Below, one piece after another: positions 1-6,431 of a stretch of 12,743 nucleotides of DNA (position 1 is the first letter of the stretch; every line of letters starts with the position of its first letter). The notes under the pieces are model-generated. The model was given only the letters and a program-made list of their open reading frames with translations, had not been told where the DNA came from and ran no database searches. The DNA comes from Bacteroidaceae bacterium (GTDB lineage: Bacteria > Bacteroidota > Bacteroidia > Bacteroidales > Bacteroidaceae): positions 1-12,743 of the forward strand of contig JAEDIG010000067.1 in NCBI GenBank assembly GCA_016292545.1, in the 5' to 3' direction. The position numbers were made by a program, and so were the translations under genes.

Positions 1-15
1 ACTCCCATGAAAGAA

Positions 16-1080
16 CTAAATCAGGCTCTCGAAAAAATATCTGCGGATTTTAGGGCCTACAGCCTCCAGCAGCCGTTCCATGAGGCGCGGCATCGGATAG
101 TCCGGCAAGTCACCCGCTGCCACCCATTCACCGTTTCCGGGCAATTCCCCGGCAAAGCCTTCCACCATATAGCAGTCGGCATAAAGCGTCTGGTGGGTGA
201 GCTGGTGCTTGAACCGGCTGGCACAACTGGTGAGGCGGCAACCGGGAAACATAGGAGCTGCCTCATCCGGGCAGAAAGGCCGGTCGCCCTCTATTCCATA
301 CAATTCATAGAGTCCCTGCCAGATGTCACCTCTGGGCCTTCGCCTCAAGTACACACGTCCATTGGTGTCGCACACATAAAAATAGGCAAGATAGCGGTCG
401 CGCACATGCACGCTCCGCTCCTTCACCGGCAGTTCCCTCACACGTCCCTCCCTGAACGCCCCGCATGTGGTCCCCAACGGACACCGCAGGCAATCCGGCA
501 CACCCGGCACACACTGCAGGGCACCAAAATCCATAATGGCCTGATTGTAGCGACCGGGGGCTGCCGTGTCGAGCATCTCGTCGGCCATGGCCCGGAACAC
601 CTTGCGTCCGCGGGTGGTGTCGATAGGCTCGTCTATCAGGAAATAGCGTGCCAGCACACGGAACACATTCCCGTCGAGCACGGCATGCGGGAGGCCGTAT
701 GCAATGCTACAGATGGCAGCGGCCGTATACTCCCCCACTCCCGGCAGTGCCTTCACCCCCGCATAGTCGGCGGGGAAGCATCCTGCTGCGGCCATCATCC
801 TGGCTGCGGCATGGAGATGGCGGGCACGGCTGTAATATCCCAGCCCTTGCCACATGCGCATCACCTCCACCTCCGAGGCCTCGGCCAACCGGCCGAAGTC
901 GGGAAAACGTTCCACAAAGCGCTCATAGTAGTCCATTCCCTGGGCCACCCGTGTCTGTTGCAGGATAATCTCGCTCACCCATATCAGATAAGGATTACGC
1001 GTGTGACGCCAGGGCAAATCGCGCCCGTTCACACCATACCATTCCTCTAATGCAGCTGCAAACTCTCTGTTCATACTCAT
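16..1080 (-). CDS. mutY: A/G-specific adenine DNA glycosylase MutY
   Basis: MutY is a base-excision repair enzyme that removes adenine mispaired with 8-oxoguanine (and A:G) in the cytoplasm. The 354-residue product has the family's usual length and layout. The N-terminal glycosylase domain carries SEIILQQT (catalytic Glu about residue 37). A helix-hairpin-helix follows, LPGVGEYTAAAI (about 113-124), then VLDGNV with the catalytic Asp (about 136). A four-cysteine [4Fe-4S] loop of spacing C-x6-C-x2-C-x5-C (about 192-208) comes next. The C-terminal MutT-like domain, which reads 8-oxoG, has the conserved FKHQLTH stretch. The first ATG is used; a second lies two codons in. The gene is divergent from the plus-strand genes starting at 1256 and has its own promoter-like motif. 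Its TAG stop is 16 bases from the window edge. Function is assigned from family motifs and is secure. Confidence 0.96.
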   Translation of the reverse strand: MSMNREFAAALEEWYGVNGRDLPWRHTRNPYLIWVSEIILQQTRVAQGMDYYERFVERFPDFGRLAEASEVEVMRMWQGLGYYSRARHLHAAARMMAAAGCFPADYAGVKALPGVGEYTAAAICSIAYGLPHAVLDGNVFRVLARYFLIDEPIDTTRGRKVFRAMADEMLDTAAPGRYNQAIMDFGALQCVPGVPDCLRCPLGTTCGAFREGRVRELPVKERSVHVRDRYLAYFYVCDTNGRVYLRRRPRGDIWQGLYELYGIEGDRPFCPDEAAPMFPGCRLTSCASRFKHQLTHQTLYADCYMVEGFAGELPGNGEWVAAGDLPDYPMPRLMERLLEAVGPKIRRYFFESLI

Positions 1081-1102
1081 GTGTACATATTATTTTCACA
1101 GG

Positions 1103-1110
1103 CAAAAGTA
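1103..1110 (-). promoter_or_regulatory. Promoter -7 motif for mutY
   Basis: On the minus strand this reads TACTTTTG, matching the Bacteroidetes -7 consensus TAnnTTTG, 22 bases ahead of the mutY ATG. I see no clear TTTG at the -33 position, so the call rests on the -7 element and its placement. Confidence 0.45.
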
Positions 1111-1194
1111 ACAAAAATTCTTCATTCTGTCCCATCTGGTGCAAAAAAGAAGAAAAAAAAGAGGGAATAATTTCAGCAAGTCAGCAAAATGTTG

Positions 1195-1202
1195 TAATTT
1201 TG
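1195..1202 (+). promoter_or_regulatory. Promoter -7 motif for the 29-residue basic protein gene
   Basis: TAATTTTG matches the Bacteroidetes TAnnTTTG -7 element and is followed by a leader of about 50 bases before the ATG at 1256. TTTC lies near the -33 spacing, a one-base departure from TTTG. It is divergent from the mutY promoter about 85 bases away. Confidence 0.55.
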
Positions 1203-1255
1203 CAACCCGTAAGATTGGAACAATAAAGTATTAACCCATAAAAATTATTAAAGTT

Positions 1256-1345
1256 ATGCCAAACGGAAAGAAGCATAAGAGACACAAGATGTCTACTCAC
1301 AAGCGTAAAAAGAGACTGAGAAAGAATAGACATAAGAGCAAATAA
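1256..1345 (+). CDS. Tiny basic ribosomal-type protein, AURKAIP1/COX24 (mS38)-like
   Basis: This ORF encodes 29 residues starting MPNGKKHKRHKMSTHKRKK. About two thirds are Lys, Arg or His, and there are no acidic residues. I recognise the pattern as the short protein conserved across Bacteroidota and annotated with the AURKAIP1/COX24 C-terminal domain. The mitochondrial member of that family is small-subunit ribosomal protein mS38, and mycobacteria have a comparable tiny basic ribosomal protein (bS22). It is therefore inferred to bind rRNA in the 30S subunit. Support for coding: a clean ATG, a promoter-like motif 54 bases upstream, an A-rich leader, and a strong terminator just after the stop. 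It precedes rng, whose product matures rRNA, so the link is plausible. In some Bacteroidota I recall an HU gene in this slot between mutY and rng. Identity is fairly sure; function is inferred. Confidence 0.87.
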   Translation: MPNGKKHKRHKMSTHKRKKRLRKNRHKSK

Positions 1346-1368
1346 GTCTCCAAACAAAAGAAAACAAG

Positions 1369-1406
1369 GCTCGGTGACTGAATTCCATGTGTCACCGGGC
1401 TTTTTT
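1369..1406 (+). terminator. Intrinsic terminator after the tiny basic protein gene
   Basis: GCTCGGTGAC (1369-1378) pairs with GTCACCGGGC (1391-1400), with one G:T pair and a 12-base loop, followed directly by TTTTTT. It lies 24 bases after the stop at 1345 and 33 bases before rng. It can end the short transcript, or act as a partial terminator that sets how much read-through reaches rng. I see no separate TAnnTTTG promoter between the hairpin and rng. Confidence 0.85.
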
Positions 1407-1438
1407 GGAAACATCCCTAAAACAGAAAACCAAGAAGA

Positions 1439-3013
1439 ATGACAAGCGAAGTTTTCCTGGACGTACAGCCAAAGAAAATTTCCATCGCCCTGACAGAAGA
1501 CAAACGGCTGATGGAATATCAGGAAGAAGGCCAAAGCGAGTCTTTTTCCGTGGGCAACGTGTATCTGGCCAAGGTCAAGAAACTGATGCCCGGTTTGAAC
1601 GCATGCTTTGTGAACGTAGGTTCCGAACGCGACGCTTTTCTTCATTATCTGGGCCTGGGAGCTAAATTCAATTTCTACGCCAAGTACCTGAAAATGGTAC
1701 TCAACGACAAAAAGAACATGCCTTCCTACGAGAAGATTTCCGAACAGCCGGAACTGCCCAAGGAAGGCAGCGTGCAAAACACATTGAAATGCGGACAGGA
1801 GATACTGGTGCAGGTGGTAAAGGAGCCTATCAGCACCAAGGGCCCCCGGCTTACATGCGAACTTTCGTTCCCGGGCCGGTTTCTGGTGCTCATGCCCTTC
1901 TACGACAAAGTGTCTGTGTCCACAAAAATCAAAAGCAGCGAAGAGCGCGCCCGCCTCAAGCAAATCATCCAGAGCATCAAGCCCAAGAACTGCGGCATCA
2001 TCGTGCGCACAGTGGCCGAGGGGAAAAGAGTGGCCGAGCTGGACAACGAGATGAAAGTGCTTGTGGGACGATGGGAAACAGCCATCCAGCGGGCCATGAA
2101 AGCCAAGCAACTCCCCCTGCAGGTATACGAAGAAACGAGCCGCACGGTGGGACTGCTCCGCGACCTCTTCAGCCCCAATTTCCAAAACATCTACGTGAAC
2201 CGCGAAGACGTGTATGAGGAGATAAAGAGCTATGTCAGCCTCATCGCCCCCGAATGCGCAGATGTAGTAAAGCTCTACAAGGGCAAGCTGCCCATCTTCG
2301 ACAACTTCGACATCACCCGCCAAATCAAGTCGGGCTTTGGCAAGACAGTGTCCTACAAGCACGGAGCCTACCTCATCATCGAGCACACCGAAGCCCTGCA
2401 TGTAGTGGACGTGAACAGCGGCAACAGAGCCAAGAACAAGGACGGACAAGAAGCCAACGCCCTCGACGTGAATCTGGGAGCAGCCGACGAACTGGCCCGC
2501 CAACTCCGCCTCCGCGATATGGGCGGCATCATTGTCGTGGACTTCATCGACATGAAGCTGGCCGAAGACCGCCCGAAACTCTATGAGCACAGGTGCGAAG
2601 TGATGAAAACCGACCGCGCCAAGCACAACATCCTTCCGCTCAGCAAATTCGGCCTGATGCAGATTACACGCCAGCGCGTGCGTCCCGTCACCGATGTCAA
2701 GGTGGAGGAAACCTGCCCCACCTGCCATGGACAAGGTGTCATCAAGAGCAGTTTCCTCTTCGACCAAGTGCTCGAAGGAAAAATCAAGATGCTGGCCGAA
2801 GACCTTGGCATCCGCCGTTTCAACCTCCACGTCCATCCCTACGTGGCCGCCTATCTCAACCAGGGCATCCTCAGCATCAAGCGCCGCTGGCAGATGCGCT
2901 TCGGCATGGGCATAAAGGTGATTGCCAGCCAGAAACTGGCCTTCCTGCAATACGAGTTCTACGATGCAGACGGCCAGGAAATCGACATGAAAGAAGAAAT
3001 TGAATTACAGTAG
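1439..3013 (+). CDS. rng: Ribonuclease G/E family endoribonuclease
   Basis: This is an RNase E/G-family single-strand endoribonuclease that processes rRNA and turns over mRNA in the cytoplasm. The 524-residue protein is RNase G-like: it has the catalytic region but lacks the long C-terminal scaffold of RNase E. An N-terminal S1-type RNA-binding region (about 37-130) is split by a Lys- and Glu-rich insert (about 75-115) typical of Bacteroidetes members. The metal-binding aspartates are visible in HVVDVNSG (Asp324) and IIVVDFIDM (Asp368). CPTC (426-429) is the zinc-link motif that supports oligomerisation. The ATG at 1439 gives the conserved start MTSEVFLDVQ. The gene sits 93 bases after the tiny ribosomal-type gene, beyond a terminator hairpin. 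With no promoter seen in the gap, it probably depends at least partly on read-through. Family assignment is secure; the exact RNA targets are not readable. Confidence 0.95.
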   Translation: MTSEVFLDVQPKKISIALTEDKRLMEYQEEGQSESFSVGNVYLAKVKKLMPGLNACFVNVGSERDAFLHYLGLGAKFNFYAKYLKMVLNDKKNMPSYEKISEQPELPKEGSVQNTLKCGQEILVQVVKEPISTKGPRLTCELSFPGRFLVLMPFYDKVSVSTKIKSSEERARLKQIIQSIKPKNCGIIVRTVAEGKRVAELDNEMKVLVGRWETAIQRAMKAKQLPLQVYEETSRTVGLLRDLFSPNFQNIYVNREDVYEEIKSYVSLIAPECADVVKLYKGKLPIFDNFDITRQIKSGFGKTVSYKHGAYLIIEHTEALHVVDVNSGNRAKNKDGQEANALDVNLGAADELARQLRLRDMGGIIVVDFIDMKLAEDRPKLYEHRCEVMKTDRAKHNILPLSKFGLMQITRQRVRPVTDVKVEETCPTCHGQGVIKSSFLFDQVLEGKIKMLAEDLGIRRFNLHVHPYVAAYLNQGILSIKRRWQMRFGMGIKVIASQKLAFLQYEFYDADGQEIDMKEEIELQ

Positions 3014-3073
3014 CCAATCCCGGTTCAGAGAAGGAGCCTGACATCACACGCCCTCCTCTCACAAAAGAGATTT

Positions 3074-3106
3074 GCCGGAGGCCAGCACATGTGGCTGGCC
3101 TCCGGC
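3074..3106 (+). terminator. Strong hairpin downstream of rng
   Basis: GCCGGAGGCCAGC (3074-3086) pairs perfectly over 13 bases with GCTGGCCTCCGGC (3094-3106) around a 7-base loop. The U-tract is poor (ATTTT starting five bases later), so termination may be imperfect, or the hairpin may mainly protect the rng mRNA 3' end. It is 60 bases after the rng stop. Confidence 0.65.
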
Positions 3107-3148
3107 CTGCATTTTCCCCTCTCCTGTTACATGGAACCTTATGGACAC

Positions 3149-3175
3149 AAAAAAAGGTGTACCCAAAAGTACACC
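3149..3175 (-). terminator. Intrinsic terminator of the DUF2582 gene
   Basis: Read on the minus strand, GGTGTAC (3175-3169) pairs with GTACACC (3162-3156) around a 6-base loop, followed by seven T residues (3155-3149). It lies about 20 bases past the stop of the minus-strand gene 3197-3397, facing the rng hairpin from the other side. Confidence 0.82.
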
Positions 3176-3196
3176 CCCTTCAAATAGTAAAAACAA

Positions 3197-3397
3197 TTAC
3201 TTCAGCTCCAGGGTGATGACCTTATCGGCCTCGGTTACGTTAATCTTGTCCTCGCGGAGCAGCCAACCCATAGCCAGATACAGGTCCTTGTCGGTCTTAA
3301 TCTTTGTCACCTTCTTCAAGTCCTTGGTGTTCATTGCACCATTCTCGCTCAGTGCGGTCCAAATGGCACCAGCGTTCTTTCCAATCATTTCGTTCAT
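3197..3397 (-). CDS. DUF2582 winged-helix domain protein
   Basis: The product is 66 residues and forms a single compact domain. I recognise it as the small winged helix-turn-helix family (DUF2582) that is common in Bacteroidetes. The family features visible are GKNAGAIWTAL near the N-terminus, a KDLKKVTKIK helix, and DLYLAMGWLLREDKI followed by a short strand at the C-terminus. The role is unknown; the fold suggests nucleic-acid or protein binding. I chose the ATG at 3397. The reading frame extends seven codons upstream only to a TTG, and AGGAAA, a fair ribosome binding site, lies about 7-8 bases before this ATG. It is a single-gene transcript with its own promoter and terminator, convergent with rng. 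No specific DNA target can be inferred. Confidence 0.86.
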   Translation of the reverse strand: MNEMIGKNAGAIWTALSENGAMNTKDLKKVTKIKTDKDLYLAMGWLLREDKINVTEADKVITLELK

Positions 3398-3435
3398 AAA
3401 TCTTTTCCTAAAAAACAAAATCCTTAAATCGAGTG

Positions 3436-3467
3436 CAAAGTTACGTATTTATTTTATAATGAACAAG
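3436..3467 (-). promoter_or_regulatory. Promoter of the DUF2582 gene (-33/-7)
   Basis: On the minus strand, CTTG (one base off TTTG) is followed after 20 bases by TAACTTTG (3443-3436), the Bacteroidetes -33/-7 arrangement. The -7 element is directly followed by CACTCG, the same extension seen at the tRNA-Thr promoter in this window. The ATG is 38 bases downstream. Confidence 0.62.
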
Positions 3468-3549
3468 AAAAAGGGAAAGAATCTTAGCCCGGACACTCGT
3501 TTTCGAGAAATTTACGCATCCATTCCATGCAAAATTAACAAAAAAGTGG

Positions 3550-3557
3550 TAACTTTG
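3550..3557 (+). promoter_or_regulatory. Promoter -7 motif for the small lipoprotein gene
   Basis: TAACTTTG matches TAnnTTTG and ends 17 bases before the ATG at 3575, so the leader would be very short (about 12 bases). No good TTTG is present at the -33 spacing. Confidence 0.5.
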
Positions 3558-3574
3558 CCCAAAATATACGTTAT

Positions 3575-4006
3575 ATGAAGAAACTCACTATTCTAGCCTG
3601 CTTCTTGGTGGCAATGGCCTCCTGCCACAAAGAAAGCTTTGATGAACGGGTGGCACGCGAATGTCAGGAATACACGGCCAAATACTGCCCGGCCGAGATG
3701 GACGAGAACACAATTCTCGACAGCCTCTCCTACGACATTGCCCAAAAGACGCTCACCCATGCCTACCGCCTCTGCGGCCCGCTGGCAAACGATTCGCTCT
3801 ATACGGGAGCCGTAAATCTGGCCATGGAGGAAATCGTGCTCGACGACCTTCGTGAATCCATATCGCTACGCCCCTACAAAGAGGCCGGCCTCACCTTCCG
3901 CTTTGTGTACTACAGCGATCAGTCGGGTCACAAACTGCTCGAGTATTTCTTCTCCCCCAAGGACTACGGCCAGACGCCCCAGTTCCAGACAGACTCCATC
4001 CAATAG
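3575..4006 (+). CDS. Small lipoprotein of unknown function
   Basis: I do not recognise the family. The 143-residue product starts MKKLTILACFLVAMASC: two lysines, a hydrophobic core and a lipobox-like ending with Cys17 as the expected acylated residue. The -3 position is Met, an atypical lipobox residue. The mature part, about 126 residues, is acidic and mixed helix/strand. It has Cys36 near the N-terminus and a C-terminal segment GLTFRFVYYSDQSGHKLLEYFF that looks like paired beta strands. Residues after the cysteine (HKESFDE) include acidic positions but do not clearly match the surface-export signal of Bacteroidetes lipoproteins, so membrane side is open. A -7 promoter motif lies just upstream. 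The TSCPD gene follows after 60 bases on the same strand, so co-transcription is likely. Coding status is good; function is unknown. Confidence 0.84.
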   Translation: MKKLTILACFLVAMASCHKESFDERVARECQEYTAKYCPAEMDENTILDSLSYDIAQKTLTHAYRLCGPLANDSLYTGAVNLAMEEIVLDDLRESISLRPYKEAGLTFRFVYYSDQSGHKLLEYFFSPKDYGQTPQFQTDSIQ

Positions 4007-4066
4007 CCACCCTGTCCTCAAGAAACAATCCCATCCCATATTATACCATATAATTAATTATACCAG

Positions 4067-4357
4067 ATGGAACAGCAATCAGCCAACAACAATCCCCAGA
4101 ACAAACAGATTCTCTATAAGACCCAGGGCACATGCAGCCAATACATTGAAGTGGGCCTGACCGACGGTCTCATCTCCAGCTGCCGCTTCTACGGAGGCTG
4201 CGACGGCAACACAAAAGGCTTGGCCAAGCTCGTCATCGGCATGCGTCCGGCAAACGTAATCAGCCGGCTGTCGGGCATCACCTGCGGGCGCAAGCCCACC
4301 AGCTGTCCCGACCAGTTGTGCCAGGCGCTCAAACAGATGCAAGGAGAAGACTTGTAA
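4067..4357 (+). CDS. TSCPD domain-containing protein (TIGR03905-type)
   Basis: The 96-residue product is essentially one TSCPD domain, named for the motif visible at TSCPDQL (78-84). The domain also occurs at the C-terminus of vitamin B12-dependent ribonucleotide reductases (NrdJ). Stand-alone short versions like this one are widespread in Firmicutes and Bacteroidetes and lack an established function. Six cysteines (23, 39, 45, 73, 80, 85) suggest metal binding, which is inference. Other conserved patches are GTCSQYIEVG, FYGGCDGNTKGLAKLV and ISRLSGITCGRKP. The first ten residues are Asn/Gln-rich and probably disordered. The ATG at 4067 follows an A/T-rich leader with no clear ribosome binding site. 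It sits 60 bases after the lipoprotein gene, probably in the same transcript, and is followed by a strong terminator. No ribonucleotide reductase gene is nearby. Confidence 0.92.
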   Translation: MEQQSANNNPQNKQILYKTQGTCSQYIEVGLTDGLISSCRFYGGCDGNTKGLAKLVIGMRPANVISRLSGITCGRKPTSCPDQLCQALKQMQGEDL

Positions 4358-4393
4358 GAATCGGTCAGGACAGACATTCCGCAGAAGAATCAG

Positions 4394-4423
4394 AAAAGGA
4401 CACCTGTGCAGGGTGTCCTTTTT
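4394..4423. terminator. Bidirectional intrinsic terminator between TSCPD gene and tRNA-Thr
   Basis: AAAAGGACACC (4394-4404) pairs with GGTGTCCTTTT (4412-4422) around a 7-base loop. The T-run serves the plus strand and the A-run serves the minus strand. It sits 36 bases after the TSCPD stop and 18 bases beyond the tRNA 3' end, so it can end both convergent transcripts. Confidence 0.86.
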
Positions 4424-4441
4424 GAATTCATCATTACTTTG

Positions 4442-4514
<73 letters not shown>

Positions 4515-4526
4515 GAAAAGCGAGTG

Positions 4527-4557
4527 CAAAGGTATAGCTTTTTTCCGTATGTGCAAA
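4527..4557 (-). promoter_or_regulatory. tRNA-Thr promoter (-33/-7)
   Basis: On the minus strand TTTG (4557-4554) is followed after 19 bases by TACCTTTG (4534-4527), a full match to the Bacteroidetes consensus. The motif is extended by CACTCG and ends 12 bases before the mature tRNA 5' end, so the 5' leader would be very short. Confidence 0.75.
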
Positions 4558-4574
4558 AGAAAAACAACCTTTTT

Positions 4575-4606
4575 TTTGTTCCGCTAGCAGGAAATGTGTA
4601 ATTTTG
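4575..4606 (+). promoter_or_regulatory. mltG promoter (-33/-7)
   Basis: TTTG (4575-4578), 20 bases, then TAATTTTG (4599-4606) is a full consensus match. It settles the mltG start: an ATG at 4594 in the same frame lies upstream of the -7 element, so translation must begin at the next in-frame ATG, 4636. Confidence 0.72.
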
Positions 4607-4635
4607 TGTCCGTTTTCCGAAAAAAGACAATAGGA

Positions 4636-5634
4636 ATGGACAAAAGAAGATGCATATACCTCCTGGCTGGAGGATTTGGAGCCTTGCTGCTGGTTGCAGC
4701 GGCCGTGCTATTTATAGTGACACGGCCCGTAAATACTTCCGGCGAAGAAATGTGCCTGTATGTGGATGCCGACGACAATGCCGACTCCGTCCGTGTGAAA
4801 TTGGGACAGCCTGCCGGATGGCGGTTGCTGGCCGCCACCGGCTACCATGTGCACACAGGGCGCTATGTGGTGCCCCACGGCGACAGGCTCCACACCGTGT
4901 TCCGCCGTCTCAGAGGCGGCCAGCAAGACCCCATGGAACTGCAAATCCCCAGCGTGCGCACCCTTCCCAAGCTGGCCTCCTACCTGTCCCACAAACTGAT
5001 GCTCGACTCTGCCAGCATCGCCTCCTCATTTGCCGACACGGCTTTCTGCCACACCCTTGGCTTCACGCCCCAGACATTGCCCGCCCTTTTTGTGCCCAAC
5101 ACCTACGAGGTGTATTGGGACACCTCCCTCTCCACCCTCATGCGCCGCCTGCAATCCGAACACAAGCACTTCTGGGAAGGCAAGCGCAACACCCTGGCCC
5201 AATCTATCGGGCTCACTCCCGTGGAGGTGTGCACCCTGGCCAGCATCGTCGACGAGGAAACAGCCGCCAATGCCGAAAAGCCGATGGTGGCAGGCATGTA
5301 TGTGAACCGCCTCCATATCGGCATGCCCCTGCAGGCCGACCCCACGGTGAAATTTGCCATCGGCGACTTCTCCCTCCGCCGCATCTACCACAACCATCTG
5401 AAGACAGAAAGCCCCTACAACACCTACATCCATCCCGGCCTTCCACCCGGCCCCATCCGCATTGCCAGCATTGCAGGCATCGACGCCGTCCTGGGCTACG
5501 TACACCACGACTACCTCTACATGTGTGCCAAGGAAGACTTCAGCGGCACCCATAATTTTGCCCGCACATACGCAGAGCATCTCAACAACGCACGCCGGTA
5601 TGCAAAGGCGCTCAATACCCGCAATATACGCTGA
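4636..5634 (+). CDS. mltG: Endolytic murein transglycosylase MltG (YceG-like)
   Basis: MltG is a membrane-anchored lytic transglycosylase that cuts nascent peptidoglycan strands and is thought to set glycan chain length. The 332-residue product has a short basic N-terminus and one membrane segment (about 7-28). A periplasmic region follows, with the YceG domain filling the C-terminal half. Family motifs are clear: LASIVDEETA holds the catalytic glutamate (Glu207 or Glu208; the E. coli equivalent is Glu218). After it come VAGMYVNRLHIGMPLQADPTV, then ESPYNTY, HPGLPPGPI and a C-terminal GTHNFARTYAEH. The start at 4636 is preferred because the upstream ATG overlaps the promoter; GGA just before the ATG is a weak ribosome signal. 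It is transcribed alone from its own promoter. A separate promoter motif precedes cysC 90 bases downstream, so mltG is not obviously part of the sulfate operon. Assignment is secure. Confidence 0.95.
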   Translation: MDKRRCIYLLAGGFGALLLVAAAVLFIVTRPVNTSGEEMCLYVDADDNADSVRVKLGQPAGWRLLAATGYHVHTGRYVVPHGDRLHTVFRRLRGGQQDPMELQIPSVRTLPKLASYLSHKLMLDSASIASSFADTAFCHTLGFTPQTLPALFVPNTYEVYWDTSLSTLMRRLQSEHKHFWEGKRNTLAQSIGLTPVEVCTLASIVDEETAANAEKPMVAGMYVNRLHIGMPLQADPTVKFAIGDFSLRRIYHNHLKTESPYNTYIHPGLPPGPIRIASIAGIDAVLGYVHHDYLYMCAKEDFSGTHNFARTYAEHLNNARRYAKALNTRNIR

Positions 5635-5725
5635 CAACACCCTCTGCACCCTCATCCGCAGGGCCAGATTGCGCTGATTTTGGTGATTTTTTCCACGACA
5701 GGCCCTCCATCTCAATATTTTTGGC

Positions 5726-5733
5726 TAAATTTG
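5726..5733 (+). promoter_or_regulatory. Promoter -7 motif for the cysCDN-sulfotransferase operon
   Basis: TAAATTTG matches TAnnTTTG, 38 bases before the cysC ATG at 5772. No TTTG is found at the -33 spacing. I see no operator-like palindrome next to it, so control by sulfur status cannot be read from the sequence. Confidence 0.5.
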
Positions 5734-5771
5734 CAGGGAATATCAATTCAATCAATACAAATCAGCGCAAA

Positions 5772-6371
5772 ATGGCAGAAAACATCTATCCCATTTATGA
5801 CCGTATGATGACACGCGCCGACAAGGAATCACTGCTCGGGCAGCGGGGCGTGCTTGTGTGGTTCACAGGGCTCAGCGGCAGCGGCAAGAGCACCATCGCA
5901 CTGGGCGTAGAGCGCGAGTTGCACGCCAGAGGCATCCTGTGTCGCATACTCGACGGAGACAACATACGTGCAGGCATCAACAACAATCTGGGTTTCTCGC
6001 CCGCCGACCGCGAGGAAAACATACGGCGCATTGCCGAAATCGGCAAATTGTTTGTGCAGACAGGCATCGTCACACTGGCCTGCTTTGTCAGCCCCACCGA
6101 AGCCATCCGAAGCATGGCACGCCGCATTGTGGGCGAAGACGATTTCGTGGAAATATACGTGAGCACCCCTCTGGAAGAATGCGAGCGACGCGATGTGAAA
6201 GGTCTTTATGCCAGGGCGCGCCGAGGCGAAGTAAAGGAATTTACGGGCATCACCGCCCCCTTCGAGGCTCCCGTCCATCCCCACCTCAATCTGGACACCA
6301 GCGTGCTCTCGCTCGGCCAGTCGGTAGAAGCCACACTCAATCTGATCCTCTCACGTTGTGGCCGTGGCTGA
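5772..6371 (+). CDS. cysC: Adenylyl-sulfate kinase CysC
   Basis: CysC phosphorylates adenosine 5'-phosphosulfate (APS) with ATP to give PAPS, the universal sulfonate donor. The 199-residue protein has the usual length for a stand-alone kinase. The P-loop GLSGSGKS is at 33-40. APS-binding DGDNIRAGINNNLGF begins at 61. FVSP (105-108) holds the serine equivalent to the conserved active-site serine, and KGLYARARRGEVKEFTGI with PFE (143-165) forms the lid region. The frame continues upstream to a TTG at 5721, but that stretch covers the promoter motif, so the ATG at 5772 is used. It is the first gene of the operon, followed by cysD after 60 bases. It is not fused to cysN, unlike the CysNC proteins of some bacteria. 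The function is secure. Confidence 0.96.
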   Translation: MAENIYPIYDRMMTRADKESLLGQRGVLVWFTGLSGSGKSTIALGVERELHARGILCRILDGDNIRAGINNNLGFSPADREENIRRIAEIGKLFVQTGIVTLACFVSPTEAIRSMARRIVGEDDFVEIYVSTPLEECERRDVKGLYARARRGEVKEFTGITAPFEAPVHPHLNLDTSVLSLGQSVEATLNLILSRCGRG

Positions 6372-6431
6372 CCCTGCAGGAAACATCCATCCATTTAAAC
6401 AGAAACTATATAAAACAGAATATAACCCGTT

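Noticed and set aside
7..1050. 347-codon plus-strand frame opposite mutY
   Set aside because: Low-complexity His/Pro/Arg-rich translation, antisense to a MutY with intact catalytic and Fe-S motifs.
1181..2950. 589-codon minus-strand open frame opposite rng
   Set aside because: It mirrors the strongly biased codon use of rng. Its translation is a His/Leu/Ala/Val-rich mix without motifs, while the plus strand has all RNase G catalytic residues.
3072..3578. 168-codon plus-strand ORF overlapping the DUF2582 gene
   Set aside because: It runs through two terminator hairpins and a promoter, and is antisense to a conserved small protein.
4594..4635. Upstream ATG extending MltG by 14 residues
   Set aside because: It precedes and spans the TAATTTTG promoter element, so it would not be in the mRNA. 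The ATG at 4636 gives a normal membrane-anchor N-terminus.
5635..5720. Possible terminator after mltG
   Set aside because: CTGC/GCAG pairing near 5644-5669 is short and bulged, and the T-run is about 20 bases further on. Too weak to call.
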